From contig DATMTS010000076.1 of assembly GCA_035564555.1 (NCBI GenBank), positions 1-34,504 of the forward strand: a DNA stretch of 34,504 nucleotides. Reading direction: 5' to 3'. The position numbers were made by a program, and so were the translations under genes. Every line of letters starts with the position of its first letter. The first letter of the stretch is position 1. Under the pieces are notes generated by a model that saw nothing but the letters and a program-made list of their open reading frames with translations, was not told the DNA's origin and made no database searches. Shown one piece after another: positions 6,798-14,773 of the stretch. The stretch comes from DATMTS01 sp035564555 (GTDB lineage Bacteria > Actinomycetota > Actinomycetes > Actinomycetales > Microbacteriaceae).

Positions 6798-7799
6798 TCA
6801 GATCAGCCGCGATACGACGGCCTCGAGATCTCCGGGCCGGATGAACGAGCCGGAGGACTCGACCTCGTGTACGGCAGCGACCAGGGCCGCGTTGACGGGA
6901 GCCGACCGGCCGATGGCCGCCGCGGCCGAGACGACGGCGCCGTTCAGATAGTCGACCTCGGTCGGCTGACCGCGCCGGATGCTCTGCAGCGTCGAGCCGA
7001 GATTCGGTCTCGCGCCCATCCGGCGCGCCATCATCGCGGGCAGCAGGCGGCCGGTCCACAACGGCGAGGCGGCGAACGCTCGCAGCGCCGGCTGACTCAG
7101 CCCCTGCAGTGAGCCGTAACGGATTCCCACCGCGAATCCGACTCGTACTGTCTCACGCATCGCCGCCGTCACGATCCGTCCGAGCGTACGATCTCGGATC
7201 GTCTGCTGCACGCTCAGCCCGGTGACGGCCGGAATCGCGTTGACCATGTTGATCACGAGTTTCGTCCACTGGCAGCCGATGAAATTGGGCGTCGCGACGG
7301 CGGGCATCGCGGTGTTCAAGGTCGCCGCCGCCAACCGCGCGGCCGGGCCGGGCTCGCCGGCACCGGCGCCGAGGTAGGTCGCGCCCGGCGCGGTCACCGT
7401 CACGTGGCCCGGGTCGACGTACTGCGCCGCGTAGAGCGCCAGAGCCCCGACGCACTCCGAGTCGGGAAGGACCCGGCTCGCGATCTCGAGGCCTTCGAGC
7501 CCGTTCTGCACGACCACCACGGGGATGCCGCGCAGCGCCGCACGATTCTCGATCATCGCCGACTCCGCGTCCTGCGCCTTGGTGCAGAGGAACGCCAATT
7601 CCACTGCTCCGGTGAGCCGTTGCGATGCCGCAACCGACGCGATGTGTTCGCCCCATGCCCCGTCGAGCCGGATGCCGCGCCCGAGGATGGCGGTCAGTCC
7701 CGCTCCGCGGGCGGTGACCTCGACCTCGTGTCCGGCGCGATCGAGCAGGGCGGCGATGGTGCCCCCGATCGCACCGGTTCCGATCACCGCGATGCGCAC
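6798..7799 (-). CDS. 2-dehydropantoate 2-reductase-like protein (ApbA/PanE family)
   Basis: The 333-residue protein fits the ketopantoate reductase family, NADPH-dependent enzymes that make D-pantoate for coenzyme A, although many paralogues act on other 2-oxo acids. It has an N-terminal Rossmann motif (AVIGTGAIGG, residues 4-13), then LCTKAQD and VVVQNGLEG as in PanE. The C-terminal helical domain has the conserved Lys (WTKLVINMVNAIPAVTG) and the late QPTEVDYLNGAVV segment. The length is slightly above the usual 290-315. The start is GTG 7799; a TAGGCT box lies exactly 6 nt upstream and its TAG is the stop codon of the preceding MFS gene, which is on the same strand 9 nt away. Whether this is PanE itself or a paralogue cannot be decided. 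Confidence 0.85.
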   Translation of the reverse strand: MRIAVIGTGAIGGTIAALLDRAGHEVEVTARGAGLTAILGRGIRLDGAWGEHIASVAASQRLTGAVELAFLCTKAQDAESAMIENRAALRGIPVVVVQNGLEGLEIASRVLPDSECVGALALYAAQYVDPGHVTVTAPGATYLGAGAGEPGPAARLAAATLNTAMPAVATPNFIGCQWTKLVINMVNAIPAVTGLSVQQTIRDRTLGRIVTAAMRETVRVGFAVGIRYGSLQGLSQPALRAFAASPLWTGRLLPAMMARRMGARPNLGSTLQSIRRGQPTEVDYLNGAVVSAAAAIGRSAPVNAALVAAVHEVESSGSFIRPGDLEAVVSRLI

Positions 7800-7805
7800 C
7801 CCGCC

Positions 7806-7811
7806 AGCCTA
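7806..7811 (-). promoter_or_regulatory. -10 box built on a stop codon
   Basis: On the minus strand TAGGCT is followed by 6 nt and then the GTG start at 7799. Its first three bases are the TAG stop of the upstream MFS gene. It could give the reductase gene a leaderless transcript independent of the pump. Confidence 0.45.
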
Positions 7812-9284
7812 GGCCGTCGGCAGAAGGTCCGTCTCCCTGCCGGCAACCGGAACGGAGGGTTCGGCCGTGGCCGCCCCGGGTCGCTGCTCGGTGCCGGTGT
7901 GTGCCATGCTGCCACCGGCGGGCAGGAACAGCGCGACGATCGCGGCCGCCAGCAGGGCCGATGCGCCGACGAGCACTGCCGGCACGGCGGCATCCACGTA
8001 TCCGGTCGGAGTCAACGTCCCGCCGGCCCCGGTGAAGACGGCGGTGAGCACCGCGATTCCCAGGGCCACGCCGATCTCACGCACGGTGGAATTGGTGCCC
8101 GATGCCTTGGCATGGTCCGCCGGCGCCATCCCGGCAAGCACGGCCGTCGAGCTCGGGGCGAACACCAGCCCCATTCCGATGCCGGCGAGCAGGAATGGCG
8201 GCACCAGCGCGGTGAACGGGGTCGTCGCCGAAAGGATCGTCGCCAGCCAGAACATCGCCGTGGCCTGCAATGCCAGTCCCACGACGATCGGCACCCGCGT
8301 GCCGATCCGCGGGGTGATCAAGCCGGTCAGCGGTGCGACGACCATCGGGGCGAGTGTCCACGGCATCGTCATCAGCCCGGCCTCCAACGGAGTTCGGCCC
8401 TGCACGATCTGCAGGAACTGGATCAGGATGAAGATCGCTCCGAAGATCCCGAATCCGAAGGTCGCGCCGACCGCGTTCGCGACGGAGAAGCTGCGGTTGC
8501 GGAACAATCGCAGCGGCAGGAGCGGTGCGCTCGTACGGGATTCCCAGAAAAGGAACCCGACCGTCAATGCGGCGCCGCCGATCAGGGCTCCGAGCACCTC
8601 CGGGCTGCCCCAGCCCGCATCGTTGCCGCGCACGATGCCGTAGACCAGTCCCAGCACTCCGGGTCCGGCCAGCAGTACGCCGGCGACGTCGGCGCGCAGT
8701 CGCGCCCCGAACGAGTTGGGCAGCGCGAACAGCACGAGAGGAAGGCTGACGATTCCGAACGGGACATTGAGCCAGAAGATCGCCTGCCAGTTCCAGCCCT
8801 GCACCACCGCTCCGCCGATCAGCGGACCGAGAGCGACGCCGAGCCCGGAGATGCCTCCCCAGATGCCGATCGCAGCCGGCCTCATCCGTTCACTCACCGT
8901 ACCCACGAGCAAGGTCAGCGACAACGGCATCAAGGCGGCCGCACCCAGGCCCTGCACGGCCCGGGCGCCGATCAGCATCCACGGTTGTGTCGCAAGGGCG
9001 GAGGCGGCAGAAGCGAGCGTGAACACGGTGATTCCCGCGACGAAGAGCGTGCGCCGGCCGAACCGGTCGCCGAGTGCGACCGCCATCAGCATGAACGTAG
9101 CGAAGCTGAGAGTGTACGCATTGACTATCCACTGCAGTTCATCGATGGAGGCGTGGATGTTCGTGCTGATCGCCGGCAGTGCGTTGGTCACGACGAGGTT
9201 GTCGAGCGTCGCCATGAACATCGGCAGGGACGCCGCGAACACGGCGAGCCAGATGGGCACCCGGCGGGTGGTGGATGAGGTCAC
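7809..9284 (-). CDS. MFS multidrug efflux transporter, DHA2 (EmrB/QacA) family
   Basis: A 491-residue membrane protein with about 14 hydrophobic segments, typical of proton-driven DHA2 drug exporters. Family markers: the helix-1 D1-type segment LDNLVVTNALPAI, motif A GDRFGRRTLFVAG after helix 2, the helix-4 RAVQGLGAA, and motif C GLGVALGPLIGG in helix 5. The C-terminal 35 residues are polar and cytoplasmic. The start is GTG 9284 with GGAGG 6 nt upstream. It is divergent from a TetR regulator over a 59-bp gap with two palindromic sites, the classic arrangement for a substrate-induced pump. The exported compound is not predictable. Confidence 0.93.
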   Translation of the reverse strand: MTSSTTRRVPIWLAVFAASLPMFMATLDNLVVTNALPAISTNIHASIDELQWIVNAYTLSFATFMLMAVALGDRFGRRTLFVAGITVFTLASAASALATQPWMLIGARAVQGLGAAALMPLSLTLLVGTVSERMRPAAIGIWGGISGLGVALGPLIGGAVVQGWNWQAIFWLNVPFGIVSLPLVLFALPNSFGARLRADVAGVLLAGPGVLGLVYGIVRGNDAGWGSPEVLGALIGGAALTVGFLFWESRTSAPLLPLRLFRNRSFSVANAVGATFGFGIFGAIFILIQFLQIVQGRTPLEAGLMTMPWTLAPMVVAPLTGLITPRIGTRVPIVVGLALQATAMFWLATILSATTPFTALVPPFLLAGIGMGLVFAPSSTAVLAGMAPADHAKASGTNSTVREIGVALGIAVLTAVFTGAGGTLTPTGYVDAAVPAVLVGASALLAAAIVALFLPAGGSMAHTGTEQRPGAATAEPSVPVAGRETDLLPTA

Positions 9285-9302
9285 CGAGATCCTCCAGAGG
9301 TT

Positions 9303-9318
9303 GTAATCGAATGATTAC
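9303..9318. promoter_or_regulatory. operator palindrome 1 (TetR site)
   Basis: GTAATC-GAAT-GATTAC is a perfect 6-bp inverted repeat with a 4-nt centre. It shares the consensus GTWATCGAMTGATWAC with a second site 25 bp away, centre to centre. It lies between the MFS pump and its divergent TetR gene and probably overlaps the -35 region of one promoter and the -10 region of the other. Confidence 0.8.
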
Positions 9319-9327
9319 TAGAGCGTA

Positions 9328-9343
9328 GTTATCGACTGATAAC
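9328..9343. promoter_or_regulatory. operator palindrome 2 (TetR site)
   Basis: GTTATC-GACT-GATAAC, the second perfect 6-bp inverted repeat, ends at the base before the tetR ATG. There is no room for a Shine-Dalgarno, so tetR is probably translated from a very short or absent leader, and bound repressor would cover the transcription start. TAGTTA at 9326-9331 is a possible -10 box, with TTGTAA at 9301-9306 as a -35. Confidence 0.8.
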
Positions 9344-9997
9344 ATGTCAAGTGTGAGTGAGAAGCACAGCGAGCACGGTGGATCGGACCGAAGCGGGCCC
9401 GCGGAACGCATCCCGGCCCCGGAGCGCCGGGAGCAGATCCTCGCCGCCGCAAGTCTGGTGTTCGGCGAGCGAGGCTATTCCGGTGCCACCACCGATCAGG
9501 TCGCGCAAGCAGCCGGGATCAGTCAGCCGTACGTCGTGCGCATGTTCGGCAGCAAGGAGAACCTGTTCGTCGAGGTGCTCGACCGTGCGCTCGACAAGCT
9601 GACCGTCGCATTCCGCACGGCGATCGCCGCCAGCGTCGAAGCGGGTGAGCAACCGGAGGAGCGAGGCGCGCGGATGGGAGCGGCGTACGCCGATCTGATC
9701 ACCGACCGAGGCATCCTGCTCTCCTTGATGCAATCCTTCTCGATGGGGCACGATCCGGTCATCGGCCGGGTGGCACGCCGCGGCTTCCAATCGATCTACG
9801 AGTTGCTTCGCGAGGAGGCAGGCATCGACGCCCAGGCCACCGTCGACTTCCTCGCGCACGGCATGCTCTTCAACACGCTCATCGCTTTGCGCATGACGGA
9901 CGAGTTCGGCCAGGACGGTGCTGTGACCGAACTGCTCACGTGCGCGTTCCGCTCGAAGCTCGACACGGTACTCGGCGCCGTCCGGGCCGAGGCGTGA
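9344..9997 (+). CDS. TetR/AcrR family repressor of the adjacent MFS pump
   Basis: The 217-residue protein has a polar leader (residues 1 to about 25), then a TetR_N helix-turn-helix over about 28-75: REQILAAASLVFGERGYSGATT, with the recognition helix in AAGISQPYVVRMFGSKENLF. The rest is the helical ligand-binding and dimer domain (SMGHDPVIGRVARRGF near residue 130). It is divergent from the DHA2 pump, and the two palindromes in between are almost certainly its operators, giving autoregulation and inducible efflux. The stop TGA overlaps the GTG start of truB (GTGA), so truB translation is coupled to this regulator. The start is set by the ATG abutting operator 2; an in-frame GTG at 9353 is the alternative. 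Confidence 0.92.
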   Translation: MSSVSEKHSEHGGSDRSGPAERIPAPERREQILAAASLVFGERGYSGATTDQVAQAAGISQPYVVRMFGSKENLFVEVLDRALDKLTVAFRTAIAASVEAGEQPEERGARMGAAYADLITDRGILLSLMQSFSMGHDPVIGRVARRGFQSIYELLREEAGIDAQATVDFLAHGMLFNTLIALRMTDEFGQDGAVTELLTCAFRSKLDTVLGAVRAEA

Positions 9998-11034
9998 GCG
10001 CCTCGAAGCCGCACGGACCGGCCGCCAGCGGCATCCTGCTGGTCGACAAACCCGGCGGCTGGACCAGCCATGACGTCGTCGCGCGGGTGCGACGGCTGGC
10101 GGGCACCCGCAAGGTGGGCCATGCCGGAACGCTCGACCCCATGGCGACCGGCCTGCTCGTAGTCGGGGTCGGCACGGCCACCCGACTGCTGACCTTCCTG
10201 GTCGGCACGCACAAGCAGTACGAGGCGACCATACGGCTGGGCGCGTCGACCACGACCGACGATGCAGAAGGCGAGGTCGTCACCGTGGCACCGCCGGCCG
10301 CGATCGCGACCATCCAGACCGGGCAGTTCATGGCGGCGATGGCGGCGCTCACCGGCGACATCATGCAGGTGCCCAGTTCGGTGAGCGCGATCAAGGTCGA
10401 CGGCAAGCGCGCGTACGCACGGGTGCGCAACGGGGAGGACGTCGATCTGCCTGCGCGGCCCGTCACCGTGTCGGCGTTCGAACTGCTCTCATCGCAGCCG
10501 GTGGATGCCGAGGGTCGGCCGGGCATCGATCTGCGGGTTCGCATCGATTGCTCCTCCGGCACGTACGTGCGTGCGCTGGCCCGTGATCTGGGCGAAGCGC
10601 TCGGCGTCGGAGCCCATCTCACCGCGCTGCGGCGCACTGCGGTGGGGCCGTTCACCATCGCCGAGGCCGCCGAGCTCGAAGAACTGCCGGTGGCCGAGCG
10701 CCTACTGACGCCGACGCAGGCCGCCACCCGCATCTTCGACCGGTTCGATCTCAGCGTCGACCAAGCCGTCGATCTGGGGCACGGCAAGCGACTGCCGGTC
10801 GACGCTCTGACTGCGACGACGAGCCGGCCCATCCCTCCGGAGCGCGCGAAGGGTCCGTTCGCCGCGGTCGCGCCCGACGGCCGGCTGGTCGGACTCGTGG
10901 AGGTGCGCGATGGCGCGACACGAGTGCTCGTGAACTTCCCTGCCGACCCGGCTGGTGCGCCGAATGCAGCAGACCCTGCGGGCCCCGTCGGCCCGCCGAA
11001 GGAAGTCGACGACAGGAAGGACGATGACTCGTGA
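9994..11034 (+). CDS. truB: tRNA pseudouridine(55) synthase TruB
   Basis: TruB isomerises U55 in the T-loop of tRNAs. The 346-residue protein opens with GILLVDKPGGWTSHDVV and carries the catalytic Asp48 in GHAGTLDPMATGLL, then KQYEATIRLG, MQVPSSVSAIKVDG and the late CSSGTYVRALARDLG segment. The C-terminal domain ends in a Pro/Asp-rich tail. The start is GTG 9994, overlapping the tetR stop; an upstream in-frame ATG at 9940 lies inside tetR and adds residues foreign to the family. Its own stop overlaps the GTG of the next gene. TruB normally follows rbfA; here it is downstream of a TetR repressor gene, so its expression may partly follow that promoter. Confidence 0.96.
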   Translation: MSASKPHGPAASGILLVDKPGGWTSHDVVARVRRLAGTRKVGHAGTLDPMATGLLVVGVGTATRLLTFLVGTHKQYEATIRLGASTTTDDAEGEVVTVAPPAAIATIQTGQFMAAMAALTGDIMQVPSSVSAIKVDGKRAYARVRNGEDVDLPARPVTVSAFELLSSQPVDAEGRPGIDLRVRIDCSSGTYVRALARDLGEALGVGAHLTALRRTAVGPFTIAEAAELEELPVAERLLTPTQAATRIFDRFDLSVDQAVDLGHGKRLPVDALTATTSRPIPPERAKGPFAAVAPDGRLVGLVEVRDGATRVLVNFPADPAGAPNAADPAGPVGPPKEVDDRKDDDS

Positions 11035-11399
11035 TCGAATGGTTCACGTCCGCCCAGGTGGTCGTCGCCCTCGTCGCGGGCCTGGTCTGCCTCGCGCTCG
11101 GATTCGCCGGCAGATCGCCCAACGACCTCACGATGGGCGCCACGGCGCTGGTCGAACTGCTGCTGATCGCCCAACTCGTGGTGACGATCATCGCCCCGAC
11201 CCTCGGCAATGAACCGAGAGGCAACCTGGCCGAGTTCTACATCTACCTGATCTCCGCGCTGCTGCTTCCGCTTGCGGGCGGGTTCTGGGCGCTGATCGAG
11301 AGGACGCGTTGGAGCACGGTCATCCTCGGCGTGGTGTGTCTCGCGATCGCCGTCATGACGTATCGGATGGGCCAGATCTGGTTCGTGCAGGGTGTCTGA
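11031..11399 (+). CDS. four-helix membrane protein in the truB-ribF operon
   Basis: A 122-residue, very hydrophobic protein with about four transmembrane helices (roughly residues 8-28, 38-60, 70-90 and 98-116) and short loops. I recognise no catalytic motif. The GTG start at 11031 overlaps the truB stop (GTGA), with AGGAAGG about 10 nt upstream, so it is translationally coupled to truB. A similarly sized four-helix protein follows, then ribF. Function unknown; the coupling suggests an operon member rather than a chance gene. Confidence 0.8.
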   Translation: MIEWFTSAQVVVALVAGLVCLALGFAGRSPNDLTMGATALVELLLIAQLVVTIIAPTLGNEPRGNLAEFYIYLISALLLPLAGGFWALIERTRWSTVILGVVCLAIAVMTYRMGQIWFVQGV

Positions 11400-11441
11400 G
11401 CGGCGCGGAACGCCCTGCGGCGCTGCAATAATCGTTGAGCG

Positions 11442-11906
11442 ATGACTGAAAACACCAGCACCCCGGCACGGTCGGGCTCCCATCACCCCGGGCGGATGAG
11501 CGGAGTAGGAAGGGTGCTCGTCGTGGTGTACGGCATCCTCGCGCTCGCCGCGACCGGACGAAGCGTCTTCCAGATCATCGACCGCTTCGCCGAGGCGCCC
11601 ATCGCGTTCTCGCTCTCGGCGCTCTCCGCCCTCGTCTACATCGTGGCAACCGTCGCGCTCGTGATGCGCGGCCGTGCGTGGTATCGCGTCGCGGTGGCGA
11701 CGATCTCGTTCGAGCTCGCCGGAGTGCTCGTGATCGGAACTCTCAGCCTGTTCGCGCCCGCCGTGCTCGGTCTGCACTCGATCGACCCGTTCGGACGTGA
11801 GGCTACCGTCTGGTCGGTCTACGGCATGGGATACCTGTTCGTTCCGCTCGTGCTGCCCGTACTGGGTCTGTGGTGGCTGGCCACGCACCGGCCGGAGGCG
11901 CGATGA
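11442..11906 (+). CDS. four-helix membrane protein overlapping ribF
   Basis: A 154-residue protein with a polar, Ser/Thr/Pro/His-containing N-terminus (1 to about 22), then about four transmembrane helices, the last one ending LVLPVLGLWWLATHR. No known motif is recognised. The stop overlaps the ribF ATG (ATGA), indicating co-translation. The start ATG has no Shine-Dalgarno; AATAAT lies 9 nt upstream and may be a -10 element for a short or absent leader. Function unknown. Confidence 0.78.
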   Translation: MTENTSTPARSGSHHPGRMSGVGRVLVVVYGILALAATGRSVFQIIDRFAEAPIAFSLSALSALVYIVATVALVMRGRAWYRVAVATISFELAGVLVIGTLSLFAPAVLGLHSIDPFGREATVWSVYGMGYLFVPLVLPVLGLWWLATHRPEAR

Positions 11907-12862
11907 GAATCGTGCGATCCACCGACACCGAACCGCCGGTGTTCGGTCCCACCGCGGTCACGATCGGCAAGTTCGACGGCGTGCACCTGGGGCATCGCGC
12001 CGTGATCGACGCCCTTGTCGAGTACGCGCGTGGCAACGACCTGACTTCGGTGATCGTCACCTTCGATCGGAACCCCCTGGAGATCCTGGCACCCGAGAGA
12101 TGCCCGCAGCCGCTCGCCGGCTTCGAGCAGGAACTCGAGTTGCTGAGCAAGACGGGTGCCGACGCAGCGTTCGTGCTGGTGTTCGACACGGTCATGTCGG
12201 AGCTGACCGCGGAGGAGTTCGTTCGTCGTTACCTCGTCGACACCCTGCAGGTGCGCAGCGTGCTGGTGGGGCGGGACTTCCGATTCGGCCGCGGCGGCGC
12301 CGGAAACGTCGCGACGCTTCGAGAGCTGGGGGAGCGGTTCGGATTCAGTGTGCACGTAATCGAGGACGTGGCGCCGGAGGGCGCACGCGTATCGTCGACG
12401 AACATCCGCCGGCTCCTGGCCGAGGGCGAGGTCGCCCATGCGGCCCGCCTGCTCGGGCGCGCGCCATCGGTGCGCGGAACGGTGGTGCACGGCGCGAAGC
12501 GCGGCAGGCAACTCGGTTTTCCCACGGCAAATCTGGCGCCGGACGCACAGGGCTTCATCCCCGCCGACGGCGTCTACGCCGGCTGGCTGGTTGATGCCGG
12601 CGCGACCCATCCGGCGGCGATCTCGGTCGGCAACAATCCGACGTTCGAAGGCGTGCCGCAGAAGCAGGTCGAGGCGTACGTGCTCGACGCGGAGTTGGAC
12701 CTTTACGACCACGTCGTCGACATCGTCTTCGAACACCGCATCCGCGGCATGGTCGCGTTCCAAGGCGTGCCCGCGCTCATCGCACAGATGCACGACGACG
12801 TGGTGCGCGCGCGCGAACTGCTCGAACTGGGCGCGGGCGCGCGCGCTCACGCGGCGGACTGA
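11903..12862 (+). CDS. ribF: bifunctional riboflavin kinase / FAD synthetase
   Basis: RibF converts riboflavin to FMN and FMN to FAD. The 319-residue protein has the N-terminal nucleotidyltransferase-like FAD synthetase domain (residues 1 to about 170): AVTIGKFDGVHLGHRAVI with the HxGH-type motif, TFDRNPLEIL, LVGRDFRFG, and ISS-like VSSTNIRRLL. The C-terminal flavokinase domain (about 180-310) shows GRQLGFPTANL with the Mg/ATP-binding PTAN, GVYAGW, and ISVGNNPTF. The ATG at 11903 overlaps the preceding stop and has GGAGG 6 nt upstream. The gene ends 8 nt from a convergent gene. Confidence 0.97.
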   Translation: MRIVRSTDTEPPVFGPTAVTIGKFDGVHLGHRAVIDALVEYARGNDLTSVIVTFDRNPLEILAPERCPQPLAGFEQELELLSKTGADAAFVLVFDTVMSELTAEEFVRRYLVDTLQVRSVLVGRDFRFGRGGAGNVATLRELGERFGFSVHVIEDVAPEGARVSSTNIRRLLAEGEVAHAARLLGRAPSVRGTVVHGAKRGRQLGFPTANLAPDAQGFIPADGVYAGWLVDAGATHPAAISVGNNPTFEGVPQKQVEAYVLDAELDLYDHVVDIVFEHRIRGMVAFQGVPALIAQMHDDVVRARELLELGAGARAHAAD

Positions 12863-12870
12863 GAGCCGGA

Positions 12871-13464
12871 TCAGTTGCCGCTTCGCGGCTTGCGCCCGAA
12901 CAGGTAGAGGACGATCGCTTCGGCGCTGCCCTCGATCGCAGGACCCGTGCCGACGCTCCAGCCGGCGTCGATGGCGACGAGACTGCGCCTGGCGACGACG
13001 ATTCGCGCGCTGAGCGGCAGCAGCGGCAGCCGAGACCTGGCGACCGCTTCGGTCACACGCGGCTCCAACTGCATCCGGATGCCCAAGGGGTTGGCGATGT
13101 CATAGCCGTGCACCACCGCCTCGGCGAGTTCGCTCACTCCGGTCCTGCCGTTCCCGCCCAGCTTCAGGGCGGCGATGCGTCGCAGGCGCCGCACCAGTTC
13201 TGCGGGATCCGCGCTCGCCGCAGCGACGCTCACGTCGCCGATCGCGCTCATCGGATTTCGGCCGGGGTCGGCGAGCACGGCGCCCGCCGCGCTGCGCAGC
13301 AGTTCGGCTGTGCTTGATCCCAGTCGCCACACGAGGTGTCCGGCGACATCGCGCACTCGCCACAGCTCGCACAGGCTCTGCTCGTTCCACCGATCCGGCG
13401 GCAACGACTCCAGCACGCCGGAGACCTGTACGAGAGTGTCTGCGATCTCGGAACCCCATCGCAT
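12871..13464 (-). CDS. DinB-fold mycothiol-dependent maleylpyruvate isomerase-like protein
   Basis: A 197-residue protein resembling the actinobacterial group with the mycothiol-dependent maleylpyruvate isomerase N-terminal metal-binding domain (DinB/YfiT-like four-helix bundle). Supporting segments are LESLPPDRWNEQSLCELWRVRDVAGHLVWR near the N-terminus and SELAEAVVHGYDIANPLG at about 110-130, where His and Glu of GHLVWR and ELAEAVVHGYDI are the expected metal ligands. Members use mycothiol as a cofactor or are uncharacterised; the substrate is unknown. The start ATG 13464 has TAGGCT exactly 6 nt upstream and no Shine-Dalgarno. It is divergent from the CynX-type transporter over only 37 bp. 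Confidence 0.8.
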   Translation of the reverse strand: MRWGSEIADTLVQVSGVLESLPPDRWNEQSLCELWRVRDVAGHLVWRLGSSTAELLRSAAGAVLADPGRNPMSAIGDVSVAAASADPAELVRRLRRIAALKLGGNGRTGVSELAEAVVHGYDIANPLGIRMQLEPRVTEAVARSRLPLLPLSARIVVARRSLVAIDAGWSVGTGPAIEGSAEAIVLYLFGRKPRSGN

Positions 13465-13470
13465 GGCACC

Positions 13471-13495
13471 AGCCTATGCTTGCGGCCACTACGCT
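13471..13495. promoter_or_regulatory. face-to-face divergent leaderless promoters
   Basis: The minus-strand -10 TAGGCT (13471-13476) lies 6 nt before the ATG at 13464. The plus-strand TACGCT (13490-13495) lies 6 nt before the GTG at 13502. The -35 zone of each would fall on the -10 zone of the other, so the polymerases should exclude one another. Confidence 0.5.
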
Positions 13496-13501
13496 GGAAT
13501 G

Positions 13502-14731
13502 GTGCCGGAAACAACAAAATCAGCTCTCTGGCGCGGCCGAACCCTCGCGCTGCTCGGCATCCTTCTCGTCTCGGCGAACCTGCGCACCGCCGTGGCGGCG
13601 CTCTCGCCGATCTTCGCCGAGATCCGCACCGACATCCCGCTGACCAGCGTGGGCATCGGCGTGCTCGGCATGCTGCCGCCGATCTGCTTCGCTGTGTTCG
13701 GAATCGTCGCCCCGGTCTTCACCCGGCGCGCGAGCCTCGAGACGGTGATGGTCGTGGCGCTGCTCGTGATGCTCGCCGGGCACGTGCTGCGCTCGCTCGC
13801 CGGCTCGTTCGCGCTGCTCGCTGCGGGCAGCGCGGTCACCTTCGCAGGCATGGCCGTCGGCAACGTGCTGCTGCCGCCGCTGGTGAAACGCTACTTCCCC
13901 GACCGGATCGGCCTGCTGACCTCGTTGTACGCGACGGTGATGTCGGTGAGCACGCTGCTGCCGCCGTTGATCGCCGTTCCCGTCGCCGACGGCCTCGGCT
14001 GGCGCTCCTCGGTCGGCATGTGGGGCGTGATCGCCGTGCTCGCCGTTCTGCCGTGGATCGGTGTGCTGCTCGCCCGCATGCCCGGCGAACCGCACCGGGC
14101 GGAAGTCGACGAAGCGGATCCCGGCGCGCTCGGCGTTTGGCGCACGTCGATCGGCTGGTCGCTGGCCGTGGTGTTCGGTGTCTCCGCGCTCAACGCCTAC
14201 GCGATGTTCGCGTGGCTGCCCCAGTTGCTGCGCGAGACGGCGGGCGCCGACCCGGTGCAGTCGGGAGCGCTGTTGTCGCTGTTCGCCGCGATGGGCATCC
14301 CGGCCGGCCTGCTGATCCCCGTGCTGGCGAGCCGGATGCGCAACGTGGGGTGGTTGATCTACGCCGGCATCGTGTTCTTCGTGCTCGGGTACGGCGGACT
14401 GATCTTCGTTCCGGGCTCCGCGACCTGGCTCTGGGTCACCTTCGCCGGCCTCGGTCCGCTGCTGTTCCCGCTCTGCCTGGTGCTCATCAATCTGCGCACT
14501 CGGACGCACGCGGGAGCGGTCGCGCTGAGCGGTTTCGTGCAAGGGGTGGGATACATCATCGGCGCGTTCGGTCCGCTGCTGGTCGGAGTGCTGCATCAGG
14601 CGACCGGCGCATGGACTCTGCCGCTCGTCTTCCTGCTGCTGACCGCCCTGGCGGCGGCGCTGGCCGGCGCGGTCGTGGCGCGGCCGGCCAAGCTGGAGGA
14701 TCACCTGCGCGAACGCTCGGCGGCGCGCTAA
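13502..14731 (+). CDS. MFS transporter, CynX/NimT (cyanate transporter-like) family
   Basis: A membrane protein of about 409 residues with 12 predicted helices. It resembles the CynX/NimT group: ILLVSANLRTAVAALSPIF in helix 1, then LGMLPPICFAVFG, and GNVLLPPLVKRYFPDRIGL in the helix 4-5 region. The second half carries FVQGVGYIIGAFGPLLVG. Members include cyanate and nitroimidazole-linked transporters, but most are uncharacterised, so the substrate is unknown. I favour GTG 13502 because it lies 6 nt after a TACGCT box; the ATG at 13499 is equally possible in frame. It is divergent from the DinB-fold gene and convergent with the ROK kinase. Confidence 0.88.
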   Translation: MPETTKSALWRGRTLALLGILLVSANLRTAVAALSPIFAEIRTDIPLTSVGIGVLGMLPPICFAVFGIVAPVFTRRASLETVMVVALLVMLAGHVLRSLAGSFALLAAGSAVTFAGMAVGNVLLPPLVKRYFPDRIGLLTSLYATVMSVSTLLPPLIAVPVADGLGWRSSVGMWGVIAVLAVLPWIGVLLARMPGEPHRAEVDEADPGALGVWRTSIGWSLAVVFGVSALNAYAMFAWLPQLLRETAGADPVQSGALLSLFAAMGIPAGLLIPVLASRMRNVGWLIYAGIVFFVLGYGGLIFVPGSATWLWVTFAGLGPLLFPLCLVLINLRTRTHAGAVALSGFVQGVGYIIGAFGPLLVGVLHQATGAWTLPLVFLLLTALAAALAGAVVARPAKLEDHLRERSAAR

Positions 14732-14773
14732 CGACCGCTCGGTGTGGCGCGGGCGATCACCACCCGGCGCCGT

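Noticed and set aside
7404..9278. A 624-residue plus-strand open frame
   Set aside because: Antisense of the reductase and the DHA2 pump; very high in Arg, Gln, His and Asp with no fold motif, typical of shadow frames in high-GC DNA.
9936..11888. A 650-residue minus-strand open frame opposite truB and two membrane proteins
   Set aside because: Low-complexity Ser/Arg composition; truB on the other strand has all catalytic motifs.
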